DNA from: Roseburia sp.
Lineage (GTDB): Bacteria; Bacillota; Clostridia; Lachnospirales; Lachnospiraceae
Direction of reading: 5' to 3'
Assembly (NCBI GenBank): GCA_017937095.1
Contig: JAGBEG010000004.1
Coordinates: 1-64,000 of the forward strand
Length of the DNA stretch: 64,000 bases
Shown here: positions 8,310 to 16,498 of the stretch, piece after piece
Layout: each line of letters begins with the position of its first letter
How positions within the stretch are numbered: position 1 is the first letter of the stretch
Made by a program: the position numbers and the translations under genes
Notes under the pieces: generated by a model
The model's database searches: none
The model's input: the letters and a program-made list of their open reading frames with translations, nothing else
Told to the model about the DNA's origin: nothing

Positions 8310-9251
8310 CTACTTTTCCCTCTCTTTCTCCCAATCCTCTTTTGTCAGATAAAGGTATTCTTTGTTCATGTATTCTTCCACACTGCGCCCCCGCAAGTCA
8401 ATTTCAACGTCAAACGAATAGCTTTTGGGCGGATGGATAAACCGCTGTGACTCTGGTGGATACTTCCACATATTTGTATATTTGTTTTCCAGATATGCCA
8501 TATAATCCTTACAAACATAGAACATGAAACCTTCAAACTCTATTTCTGTCTTATCCTTAAACCACTCCGATGCCACTCCCTGGTCATACCATTTTCCCAT
8601 TTTGGCAAATGCATCCCGACGATAAAAGGAAATGCAGTACTGACGTTTGGTTTCCTTTTGGTTTGCTCTCTTGCCAAGCCACTCCATAATACCCAGCGGC
8701 ACTTCCTTGGGTACGTGCCTCAATCCATGATACAAGAGGCGTTTCGCGGGATTCGGATCCGCCGTGACTCCTATTACCGACCACAAAGTCTTAATACAGC
8801 CCCTCCGCAAAAGCTGGTAAATTCCTGATACAAAGTGATTATCCGGCATATTATCAATAATGAAAATATCGATCGATACACCGGACATGCATTTAATCGC
8901 CTCCTGCCCCGCTCTTAAATATTCCGTTCCCTTTCTTCTGACCTTTGCATATCCCCAACGGTATCCCGGGTCTGTCCGGGCTGTCTGCAGGAAGAACCGG
9001 CTCGTATCCAACTTTGTCTCGCAGACCTTCTCGAATTTCTCAAATTCGCCTCGTGTCATCCTAAGGTCCAAGTCATCATCCCATGGAATAAAACCTTTAT
9101 GCCGTACCGCTCCTAATGCCGTTCCCGCTAATAGAAAATATGTAATCTCATTCTCCCGACAGATTCTATCTACCTCAAGCAGCATCTCCAATTCTATTAG
9201 CTGCAGCTTTCTCAAGTCCTCTGCGGGCATTCTCTTTTTTTCAGTTTCCAT
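8310..9251 (-). CDS. LicD-family phosphotransferase (first of five)
   Basis: About 313 residues. The LicD catalytic core is GTALGAVRHKGFIPWDDDLD, with the three aspartates that bind metal and nucleotide. The family transfers phosphocholine, or in phosphonate producers probably a phosphonate, from a CMP/CDP-activated donor to a glycan. It is the most divergent of the five copies here: it lacks the shared N-terminal MMKRAWAA block and has a longer middle with a short hydrophobic stretch. The start is uncertain. METEKK at 9251 is chosen, although an in-frame extension overlaps the acetyltransferase gene. It directly precedes the PEP mutase gene. Confidence 0.85.
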   Translation of the reverse strand: METEKKRMPAEDLRKLQLIELEMLLEVDRICRENEITYFLLAGTALGAVRHKGFIPWDDDLDLRMTRGEFEKFEKVCETKLDTSRFFLQTARTDPGYRWGYAKVRRKGTEYLRAGQEAIKCMSGVSIDIFIIDNMPDNHFVSGIYQLLRRGCIKTLWSVIGVTADPNPAKRLLYHGLRHVPKEVPLGIMEWLGKRANQKETKRQYCISFYRRDAFAKMGKWYDQGVASEWFKDKTEIEFEGFMFYVCKDYMAYLENKYTNMWKYPPESQRFIHPPKSYSFDVEIDLRGRSVEEYMNKEYLYLTKEDWEKEREK

Positions 9252-9277
9252 AACTTCTTCATGTACTCCTTTCAGGC

Positions 9278-9715
9278 TTATATTTTTCTGACCATATAGC
9301 AGGCACTCTCCCCTGTTTCCGTAAGCCTTGTCCATCCTTGCTTCTCATATAAGCATATCGCCCTATCGTTCTTCACATTTACTTCAAGCCGTATCGTCTT
9401 CATTCCCTTTTCCTTGCATTGTTTATACATTATTTGCAGTAACGCAGTGGCGATTCCACGTTTCCGATACGCTTCTTTTACCGCAACACTCGCGAGGTAT
9501 CCCTCTTTTCGCTCCGTGTCATTGCAGTAGAAGCATATCAGACCTGCCGCCGCACCAGAAATTTCAACAATATACACTTCCGCATTTTTAGACAATTTCT
9601 CTGCATATTCGTGCAAATCTATGCTCCGCTTCTCAAGCGGTTCATAAAAGCTTGAAGTAAATTCCTCTAACAGCTCATAAATCCTGCTGCACTCATCAAT
9701 CTTACAACACTTCAT
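9278..9715 (-). CDS. GNAT-family N-acetyltransferase
   Basis: A 145-residue single-domain protein. The acetyl-CoA pyrophosphate loop is visible in VAVKEAYRKRGIATALL, followed by LEVNVKNDRAICLYEKQGW, the typical GNAT motif B. It lies between the AsnB-like and LicD genes, so an amino sugar or aminoethylphosphonate is a plausible acceptor. The sequence does not decide this. Confidence 0.85.
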   Translation of the reverse strand: MKCCKIDECSRIYELLEEFTSSFYEPLEKRSIDLHEYAEKLSKNAEVYIVEISGAAAGLICFYCNDTERKEGYLASVAVKEAYRKRGIATALLQIMYKQCKEKGMKTIRLEVNVKNDRAICLYEKQGWTRLTETGESACYMVRKI

Positions 9716-9739
9716 AACACTTCACCCGACTGTGCCTTC

Positions 9740-11659
9740 TCATATTGTGATTACATCCCGCCCCTCTAGGAACATCTGACACCATGCTTCCAGACTGCAT
9801 GCTTTCCAGAACAGCTCGGATTCACCCCATGACGTATTCCCCAGCTTGTGATACCATTCCTTGAGAACCTCTGCGTCAAGAATCCCGCGTTTCTTCGTAC
9901 CCGCTGCAATCACATCATAGAAATATTCTTCGAACCGCTTGTCCTTAAAGTAACGGTAATACGGAAGACCAAAGCCCATTTTCCTGCGATACGCAAACTC
10001 TTCCCCAAACACGTCCGCGCACACCTCTTTCAGAAGGTATTTTCCCTGCCAGTCTCCGTTCTTCTCATGTACCAGATATTCTTCCGGAATCAAAAAGGCA
10101 AAATCTATAAATTCATTATCCAATATCGGAACCCTATTTTCAATAGAATTTGCCATAGACATCTTATCCTGACAAATGAGCAGCTCCGGCAAATACGTCT
10201 TTAATGCATATTTAATCTGCCTGTCAAAATCCGTTCCATGATAGCTCCTGAACTGTTCCACTCTCTTTTCCAGAATTTCCCCTGCATCGTATTCCGGCAA
10301 TATGCTTTTACAGAGTTCTGAGTTCGTCTTCTGCTGTGAGATTACTGCATACTCCGCAAAATCGTGTACTGTCTCCGGTTGGTTTTTGACTGTCTCAACG
10401 ACAATTTTGCTCTCACTCTTTAAGCGTCTTGAAATTTCTTTGCCCTGCGTGAACATATAGTAGCCGCCTAACAGTTCGTCTGAGCCTTCCCCGCTGAGCA
10501 ATACCGTAACATATTTCTTTGCTTCCTGTGTCAGCAGCATAAGTCCGATCGAGTTTGGTCTTCCTATCACGGAATCCGCATGCCATAAAGCCCTTTCATA
10601 GTTGCCGATGACATAATCCACGTCAATTACCTTCTTATGTGCCTCGATTCCTAAGATATCTTCCACACGGTTTATATATGGTTCTTCGCTAAATCCCTTT
10701 TCCTCTCCATCGAAGATAATTGAAATGCTGTTTTTTAACGGATTACTGCCCGGCTGTGCCGCAAAATATGTAACCAGAGAGGAATCTACTCCGCCGGATA
10801 ACTGACATCCAACCTTAGCGTCACTGATTTTCTGCTTCTCTGTGCATTTATGCAGCTTCTCTTTCGTAAGCTCCTTCAACTCGTCAAGCGTGCGTTCCGC
10901 CCCCTGTGGTCTGACATATGTATCAATATCAAAGAACGTAGATTTTGTCACAGAGAAATTCCTAAGATCTACGGTAAGCATCTCACCCGGGCAGACCTGC
11001 TCTACCCCTTCCAAAAGAACGTGGTCGAGCGGTTTATAAAAGGTAAAATGCTCCGTCACCGCTTCCCTCTTTAGCTTCGGTCTAAAATCCTCCAGTGCCA
11101 AAAAGCATTTCAGCTCCGAAGCATACGCAAATCTGCTGTCAGTAAATGCATAATACAGTGGTTTTATACCCATTCTGTCGCGCAGCAGAAACATTTTCAT
11201 TATCCGCAAATCGCAGATGCAGATACCGAACATTCCATTTAACAGACCTGCTGTTGTTTCGATTCCGTATTTTAAATATAAATACAGAAGGACTTCCGTA
11301 TCAGTTGTACTCTTAAATCGCACACCATCATCGATTAATTCCTGTCTGTAATCATTCGCATTGTATATCTCACCATTAAAACTGAGTATGACCTTTCCAT
11401 CCGGACTCAGCATCGGCTGATGCCCCTTTAGCGACAAATCCTGTATACTCAGCCGGTCAAATCCAATCATAACATCATAATTCTCATCACAGTCCTCGTA
11501 CGGATGCAGATTGCGCGCCAATCCCTTTTTGGCGCAGACTCCGACCATACCAAAATCATCCGGTCCACGATGCTTTTGAATATCGACCATCCTAGATAGT
11601 TCCGCCGTGTTATGATCCGTTTTCCCATGCAAATTAATATAGCCTGCTATCCCGCACAT
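9740..11659 (-). CDS. asnB: AsnB-type glutamine-dependent amidotransferase
   Basis: A 639-residue protein with both domains of glutamine-hydrolysing asparagine synthase. The N-terminal glutaminase has Cys2 (MCGIAGYIN), HRGPDD and SFNGEIYN. The C-terminal synthetase has the PP-loop LSGGVDSSLV and LSGEGSDELLGGYYMF. In carbohydrate clusters such enzymes often amidate a sugar or small-molecule carboxylate rather than aspartate, and its position among DegT, ATP-grasp and RraA-like genes favours that reading. A housekeeping asparagine synthetase cannot be excluded. It starts one base after the upstream stop, with GGAGGG before its ATG. Confidence 0.85.
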   Translation of the reverse strand: MCGIAGYINLHGKTDHNTAELSRMVDIQKHRGPDDFGMVGVCAKKGLARNLHPYEDCDENYDVMIGFDRLSIQDLSLKGHQPMLSPDGKVILSFNGEIYNANDYRQELIDDGVRFKSTTDTEVLLYLYLKYGIETTAGLLNGMFGICICDLRIMKMFLLRDRMGIKPLYYAFTDSRFAYASELKCFLALEDFRPKLKREAVTEHFTFYKPLDHVLLEGVEQVCPGEMLTVDLRNFSVTKSTFFDIDTYVRPQGAERTLDELKELTKEKLHKCTEKQKISDAKVGCQLSGGVDSSLVTYFAAQPGSNPLKNSISIIFDGEEKGFSEEPYINRVEDILGIEAHKKVIDVDYVIGNYERALWHADSVIGRPNSIGLMLLTQEAKKYVTVLLSGEGSDELLGGYYMFTQGKEISRRLKSESKIVVETVKNQPETVHDFAEYAVISQQKTNSELCKSILPEYDAGEILEKRVEQFRSYHGTDFDRQIKYALKTYLPELLICQDKMSMANSIENRVPILDNEFIDFAFLIPEEYLVHEKNGDWQGKYLLKEVCADVFGEEFAYRRKMGFGLPYYRYFKDKRFEEYFYDVIAAGTKKRGILDAEVLKEWYHKLGNTSWGESELFWKACSLEAWCQMFLEGRDVITI

Positions 11660-11660
11660 A

Positions 11661-12344
11661 CTATCCCTCCAAGTCCATCCTGTTCCTCATGTATACTTCA
11701 TCCTGCAGATACTTCTTCTGACACACAATCTCAAATGTATTCTCTTTGTAATGATCCAGACGGTCAAACCAGATGTCTTCCTGATTCTCGATATTCTTAA
11801 GTTTCGTCAAAAAATCCTCCGTGATCCGCTCCTTCGGTATCAAAACCACTCCACAGTCATCACATACCATAATGGCATCGTCATACTTTTGATGGCGCTC
11901 CCTGCAAATTGCTGCATCAAGCGCCTCTTGGGGCTTGCGGTTAAAGCATCCGACCGGATTAAAGCCCCTGCACCAGATCGGATAATTCTCTCTGATCAAT
12001 GCTGCCGCATCACGCATTGTTCCCTCAGCGACAACTGCCTTGCATTGCCTGTACAACAGAAGGTACTTGCTTACAAGTTCTCCAAAAATGGCTCTGTCGC
12101 CACAGCCGAAGTTCTGCACGAACACGATTACATTTTCTTCGATATCACAAATCTGCTCATGCACCGGCCAATTACTCTCATCATGGGCATATACCCATTT
12201 CACCCGTCCTGCGACATAATGTCCCCTATTTACCGGGCTTATACCGCTTAATGCTCCGCTTTTCCCCAAACAATCCGCCACCTCAGTAGTGCTCACACGG
12301 TTTCTTGTTAAATAGTCTATCATCTGCTCACTAATTTCTGACAT
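11661..12344 (-). CDS. RraA/HMG-aldolase-family protein
   Basis: A 227-residue protein. VSTTEVADCLGKSG near the start and FGELVSKYLLLYRQCKAVVAEGTMRD match the RraA fold (former MenG-like family). This includes the RNase E regulator and metal-dependent HMG/oxaloacetate aldolases. The C-terminal KKYLQDEVYMRNRM is an extension. In a sugar island an aldolase or decarboxylase role is more likely than RNase control. The start at MSEISEQ (12344) is chosen because GGAGGG sits 5 bases upstream. It overlaps the end of the ATP-grasp gene by 14 bases, implying translational coupling. Confidence 0.7.
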   Translation of the reverse strand: MSEISEQMIDYLTRNRVSTTEVADCLGKSGALSGISPVNRGHYVAGRVKWVYAHDESNWPVHEQICDIEENVIVFVQNFGCGDRAIFGELVSKYLLLYRQCKAVVAEGTMRDAAALIRENYPIWCRGFNPVGCFNRKPQEALDAAICRERHQKYDDAIMVCDDCGVVLIPKERITEDFLTKLKNIENQEDIWFDRLDHYKENTFEIVCQKKYLQDEVYMRNRMDLEG

Positions 12345-13563
12345 CTTCTCCCTCCAATACAATACATACATTTTCTTCAATCTTTAAAATCAATCGATCC
12401 AGTTCTTCCCTGCTCTTAGCAACAGCAATGTAAAATCCCACTCTTGCGCTGTCATTTTCCGCCTTATGAATGATATCGCCGGGCTTGAATTGAAACTCAT
12501 ACAGGACAATCTGCGGAAGATTTTTCAGGATATCTTCCCCATCTACTCTGACGACCTTACCACCATTCCCCTGTACATCCCAAAACTTTAACACCGCACA
12601 CTTTCCTGCTGCATCCACGGATTTTATGTGTTCCCCAGGCAACTGCGGCGCCCCCAGTGTGCCTTCTAACAACAGCTTATAATTATCAATCCCCGTCAAA
12701 TTAGGAACTATATGAGAGGAGATAAAATTGCCTCCCCCTCTTGCACCAATCTCTATTAAAACAAACTCTTTCCCATTATACTTATATTCCGCATGTGTAA
12801 ATCCAAATGGCAGTCCGCTCATCTCCACAAATCTGTCATTCTGCTCCCGCAGACGCACATAATCATATTCTTCATCCTCCTCTGAAAAATAAAGTTCACA
12901 TGCTATATTCGGATTGTATGCATAATGCTTTTTCTTTGAGATTGCGAGCGAATAATGCTTCCCGTTCACGACAACACCATCAACCGTAAACTCTGTTCCC
13001 TCTATATACTCCTCGCACAATACTGCCTGATTTACTTTGGAAAATACGATTGCCTGCGCAAAATGAGGTTCTACCATTTCTTCCGATACAATCGTAAAAA
13101 CCCCTCTGCTGCTATTGCTGTCCAGCGGTTTGATAATCATTTTCTTCTTTTCCAGATTCCGGAAGAATGCAACCGCCTCCCCAGCCGATCTGCACTGTCT
13201 GTACTTCGGATACGGCATCGCGTGTTCCCTGCAGAACTCCCGCATCAGATACTTATTCGTATACAGCGCCGCCAGCTTAGACCCTATTGATGGCAGTCCC
13301 AATTTTTCACTGACGTACGCGACGGTCGGCATTGCAATATCACACTCATCTGATAAGACGGCAATTACCTCATGTCTTTTTGCCACGTCCAGACAGAATT
13401 CCCTGTCCAAAATATCCCCCTGCTCGCATATATCCGCATAAGGGAACGCCGGCGAATCCTTATACGGATTCACACATACGACACAATATCTCTCTTCCTG
13501 TAATTTGCAAATCAGCGGAATCTGCGCCTTTGCACCGGGGATGACCATTATTTTCTTCTTCAT
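12331..13563 (-). CDS. ATP-grasp ligase
   Basis: A 410-residue ATP-grasp protein. It has an N-terminal Rossmann-like region (KKIMVIPGAKAQIPLI), the nucleotide-binding lysines in KMIIKPLDSNSSRGVF, the CEEYIEGTEFTVDGVV segment, and the metal-binding FVLIEIGARGGGNFIS. This is the carbamoyl-phosphate-synthase-L/BL00235 type that joins a carboxylate to an amine via acyl phosphate. Its ATG overlaps the DegT stop as ATGA, so the two are coupled. It probably builds an amide-linked substituent on an amino sugar or aminophosphonate; this is inference. Confidence 0.85.
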   Translation of the reverse strand: MKKKIMVIPGAKAQIPLICKLQEERYCVVCVNPYKDSPAFPYADICEQGDILDREFCLDVAKRHEVIAVLSDECDIAMPTVAYVSEKLGLPSIGSKLAALYTNKYLMREFCREHAMPYPKYRQCRSAGEAVAFFRNLEKKKMIIKPLDSNSSRGVFTIVSEEMVEPHFAQAIVFSKVNQAVLCEEYIEGTEFTVDGVVVNGKHYSLAISKKKHYAYNPNIACELYFSEEDEEYDYVRLREQNDRFVEMSGLPFGFTHAEYKYNGKEFVLIEIGARGGGNFISSHIVPNLTGIDNYKLLLEGTLGAPQLPGEHIKSVDAAGKCAVLKFWDVQGNGGKVVRVDGEDILKNLPQIVLYEFQFKPGDIIHKAENDSARVGFYIAVAKSREELDRLILKIEENVCIVLEGEDVRN

Positions 13564-14705
13564 TCTACGACTCCGTTCCCGCTTAGAACACACGACTTAA
13601 CAATCTCCGTAATCCTGTCCAGCATTTCATATGGAAGTTCCGGATAAAGCGGCAATACAAGAATATTATCCCCCGCATATCTTGCGTTCTCCAATAAGAC
13701 CTTCTTGTACTTATTCTTAAAGCACGCCGCATCCGCCGTAATCGGATAAAAATATTTCCTCGAATATATCTCCGCTTCTCTTAACTTGTCATAGACGAAG
13801 TCGCGCATACCCCCCCCCTGGTATTTTCCGGTTTCAAATAATACCGGAAAATACCCGTAAGAATATGTAACATTTTCCTCGTCACGTGCACACAATTTCA
13901 ATCCCGGTATATTCCCAAGCTTTTCCGTGTAATATTCACTGCGGTTCTTTCTTTCGCGAATATTTTCCCCGAGATATTTTAGATTACACAATCCCATCGC
14001 TGCACAGAACTCATTCATCTTCGCATTGGCTCCGACCTCCGCGACAACCTCCTCCGAGCGTATGCCGAAATTTTTCAGGTTATACAGCTTCTTGTAGAGA
14101 CCCTCCTCACGAAAAGTAATCGCGCCTCCCTCAATCGTATTGTAAACCTTTGTCGCATGAAAGCTGAACACGGATGCATCACCGAAATTGCCGACGCCAG
14201 TTCCATTCACAGTCTCTCCAAATGCATGCGCCGCATCATAGATTACCTTCAGATTATACTTATCCGCGATCTCCTGTATCCGCTTTACGTTGCAGATGTT
14301 CCCATATACATGAACCGGCAGAATTGCCACTGTCTTCTCCGTAATCAGTTCTTCTATCTTCTCCTCGTCTATCGTATAATCCGACAGCTTAATATCGCAG
14401 AATACCGGAACCAGCTTGTTACGAATAATCGCGTGTGTCGTCGATATAAAAGTAAACGGTGTCGTAATGACCTCCGCCCCTTCCGGAAACCCCATCGCCT
14501 GTAAGGTAAGCTCAAGCGCCATATGACCATTCACCATCAATGACAACTGCGGGACTCCCATATATTCCTTTAATCCCTGCTCCAAACGATTATGATAGTC
14601 TCCCATGTTCGTCAGCCAATGAGACTCCCACAGAGGTCTTATCATCTCCACATACTCTTCAAATTCAGGCATAGAGCTTCTTGTGACCAGTACCTTCTCA
14701 TTCAT
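13560..14705 (-). CDS. DegT/DnrJ/EryC1-family sugar aminotransferase
   Basis: A 381-residue PLP enzyme. It shows NGHMALELTLQAMGFPEG, TTPFTFISTTHAI, DAAHAFGE and the lysine segment FSFHATKVYNTIEGGAI, all diagnostic of the family that transaminates nucleotide-linked keto sugars. The ATG at 14705 follows AAGGAG by 7 bases, in preference to an earlier in-frame codon. It lies just downstream of a terminator and is the first gene of the stretch leading to the phosphonate genes, so either read-through or an unseen promoter must serve it. Confidence 0.9.
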   Translation of the reverse strand: MNEKVLVTRSSMPEFEEYVEMIRPLWESHWLTNMGDYHNRLEQGLKEYMGVPQLSLMVNGHMALELTLQAMGFPEGAEVITTPFTFISTTHAIIRNKLVPVFCDIKLSDYTIDEEKIEELITEKTVAILPVHVYGNICNVKRIQEIADKYNLKVIYDAAHAFGETVNGTGVGNFGDASVFSFHATKVYNTIEGGAITFREEGLYKKLYNLKNFGIRSEEVVAEVGANAKMNEFCAAMGLCNLKYLGENIRERKNRSEYYTEKLGNIPGLKLCARDEENVTYSYGYFPVLFETGKYQGGGMRDFVYDKLREAEIYSRKYFYPITADAACFKNKYKKVLLENARYAGDNILVLPLYPELPYEMLDRITEIVKSCVLSGNGVVE

Positions 14706-14727
14706 CTTATATCTCCTTCGTATCGAC

Positions 14728-14773
14728 AAAAGCCATTACAAAACGCTTCACTCTCTGTCCTGTAATGGCTTTT
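14728..14773 (-). terminator. terminator after the small helical-protein gene
   Basis: Thirteen-base arms AAAAGCCATTACA/TGTAATGGCTTTT with a 20-nt loop. On the minus strand it ends in GGCTTTTGTC. It separates the 120-residue gene from the DegT gene and makes the former potentially monocistronic. Confidence 0.65.
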
Positions 14774-14792
14774 ATAATAATCTCATATAAAA

Positions 14793-15155
14793 TTAGGCAA
14801 TGACCTCTCTTGCCGCCGCTCCAAGCTTCTCCAATTCCGGTCCAAGTTCGTTAAATGCATCCGCAATCTTCTGATCGTCCTTCGCCTTGACTGCCTCCCC
14901 GAGAGCAACGATCTTCTCATTGAAAACTTCCTTGGCAACCCGCTCTTTTCCCTCGTTGATCACATCCATCGTTGCATTAAACACCTGAATCTCCCAGTTA
15001 ATTGCATTGATAATGCTGTCCTGAAACTTATCTGTGTCGTCCAGACGCTGTCCAGACAATTCCTTTACCAAAATTCCTATATTCTTGACTACCTTATCAT
15101 TAAATTCGACAAGTGTCTCTAACGCTTCAATCTTTTCTGCTCTGTTATCCTCCAT
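14793..15155 (-). CDS. small all-helical acidic protein, unknown function, late-flagellar control
   Basis: 120 residues (start MEDNRAEK with AGGTGG 6 bases upstream). No signal peptide or membrane segment is seen. It is predicted all-helical and rich in Glu, Lys and Ala (KIEALETLVEFNDKVVKNIG and the C-terminal ELGPELEKLGAAAREV). I do not recognise a named family. It has its own sigma-28-like promoter and a terminator directly after it, so it looks like an independent late-flagellar gene placed inside the glycosylation island. A small flagellin- or secretion-related chaperone is possible but unproven. Confidence 0.75.
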   Translation of the reverse strand: MEDNRAEKIEALETLVEFNDKVVKNIGILVKELSGQRLDDTDKFQDSIINAINWEIQVFNATMDVINEGKERVAKEVFNEKIVALGEAVKAKDDQKIADAFNELGPELEKLGAAAREVIA

Positions 15156-15209
15156 GATTCCACCTGACCTTACAGCCATTTCCTTTCCTTGTATTTATGT
15201 CTCTTTTAT

Positions 15210-15237
15210 TTATCGGTCATTTTCTTCAAATACATTA
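15210..15237 (-). promoter_or_regulatory. sigma-28-like promoter of the small helical-protein gene
   Basis: Minus-strand TAAT-N16-ACCGATAA, with 7 of 8 matches to a GCCGATAA -10 element and one base longer spacing than ideal. It lies about 55 bases upstream of the start at 15155. Confidence 0.55.
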
Positions 15238-15245
15238 GGGCGGTT

Positions 15246-16451
15246 TTACTTTGGTTCTTCCAAATTATTTAATATATATTCTATTACCTCTCTGACCGCA
15301 CCGCCTCCACCCGGACGCTTTGTGACATAATCTGCAATTTCTTTGACTTCTTCCACTGCTCCCGGCACACTGGCAGAAAAACCCACTGCCTGAAGAAGCT
15401 CCTTATCATTTATATCGTCCCCCACATATGCCACTTCTTTCATGGTTATTCCTTGTTCCCTGCAGAGCTCCTGCACAACAGAAAGCTTGTCACTTACCCC
15501 CATCCTTAAGATGTCAAGCTTAAGCTTTTCTGCGCGGCGCGCTACAAGTTCTCTGTTCTCACCTGTGATAATGCCGCATAAAATTCCCCGCTCACGCATC
15601 AGCCGGAATCCCAGACCGTCGAGAGCAGAAAATTTCTTTAATTCATCCCCATTTTCGGAATAATACATGCCTCCGTCCGTGAGACATCCGTCGCAGTCTG
15701 TCAGAAACATCTTTATCTTCTTTACGCCTGCCCGCTCTCCCTCTTCCTGGGCATGCAGACGCCGCTCAAGCAGCATTTCTATCATCTTCCAATCAGACGG
15801 CTCGTCAATCTCAAAGAAGGTATCTTCGTCCATCTCCACTGCCTTGACTCTTCCGGAAATACGGTTCCCCGTCTCCAGCAGACGCGCTTTGGACGTGATA
15901 TAGAAAGCCCCGTTCTCCACGCAATAACCCTCGAACTCCTGACGCCTTGGGCGATGAAAATAATCATAATTCAGCGCCTGCGCCGTACCGTCCGCATCCA
16001 CAGACCAATTAAAGCGCTTCTGACGCACGACCGACAGCACACTGTCCGTATCTGCCTCTTCATACAACGCAAATCCCCTGTTCAAATCATCCGCGGTCAG
16101 AAGCGGCGATGTTGCCTGAATCAGCACAATATGATCGAAGTCGTAGTTCTCTGCAAACTCAAGCATTGCAGATTCCGTAGATGCCGTATCGGAAGCAGAC
16201 TCGGCGCTTCGCCCAATCACTTCCAGCTTATCAAATACAGTATTCGTTTCTGCTTTCTGTATTTCAAGCAGCGTAGCACGAATCTTATCGCTGTCTGTCG
16301 CCACATACACCTTATCAATCTTATCGCAGCCGCAGGCTGCCGCTACGGTCCAATATACCAACGGCTTCCCGCACATCGACTTTATATTCTTGAGCGGAAT
16401 GGATTTGCTTCCTCCCCGCACCGGAATAAACGCTATCGTCCTGTCATTCAT
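15246..16451 (-). CDS. NeuA-type CMP-sugar synthetase fused to a KdsC-type HAD phosphatase
   Basis: A 401-residue fusion. Residues 1-~230 are an acylneuraminate cytidylyltransferase (IPVRGGSKSIPLKNIK, IQATSPLLTADDL, VENGAFYI). Residues ~245-401 are a class C0 HAD phosphatase (D252-C-D-G-C-L-T-D and VGDDINDKELL). The first domain activates a nonulosonic acid with CMP. The second would remove phosphate from a 9-phosphate precursor, as in sialic or legionaminic routes. The short NeuB at 31.5 kb would supply the backbone. The exact sugar (sialic, legionaminic, pseudaminic or other) cannot be read off. Start ATG follows GGGAGAGG. Confidence 0.9.
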   Translation of the reverse strand: MNDRTIAFIPVRGGSKSIPLKNIKSMCGKPLVYWTVAAACGCDKIDKVYVATDSDKIRATLLEIQKAETNTVFDKLEVIGRSAESASDTASTESAMLEFAENYDFDHIVLIQATSPLLTADDLNRGFALYEEADTDSVLSVVRQKRFNWSVDADGTAQALNYDYFHRPRRQEFEGYCVENGAFYITSKARLLETGNRISGRVKAVEMDEDTFFEIDEPSDWKMIEMLLERRLHAQEEGERAGVKKIKMFLTDCDGCLTDGGMYYSENGDELKKFSALDGLGFRLMRERGILCGIITGENRELVARRAEKLKLDILRMGVSDKLSVVQELCREQGITMKEVAYVGDDINDKELLQAVGFSASVPGAVEEVKEIADYVTKRPGGGGAVREVIEYILNNLEEPK

Positions 16452-16498
16452 GTCAACCTCTCCCTTGTCTATGGTCCTGCTTATATTTTATTCTGGAA

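Noticed and set aside
8308-8334. TTG start 27 bases upstream for the PEP mutase
   Set aside because: It overlaps the LicD gene; the ATG at 8307 has a good ribosome binding site and begins right at the conserved domain.
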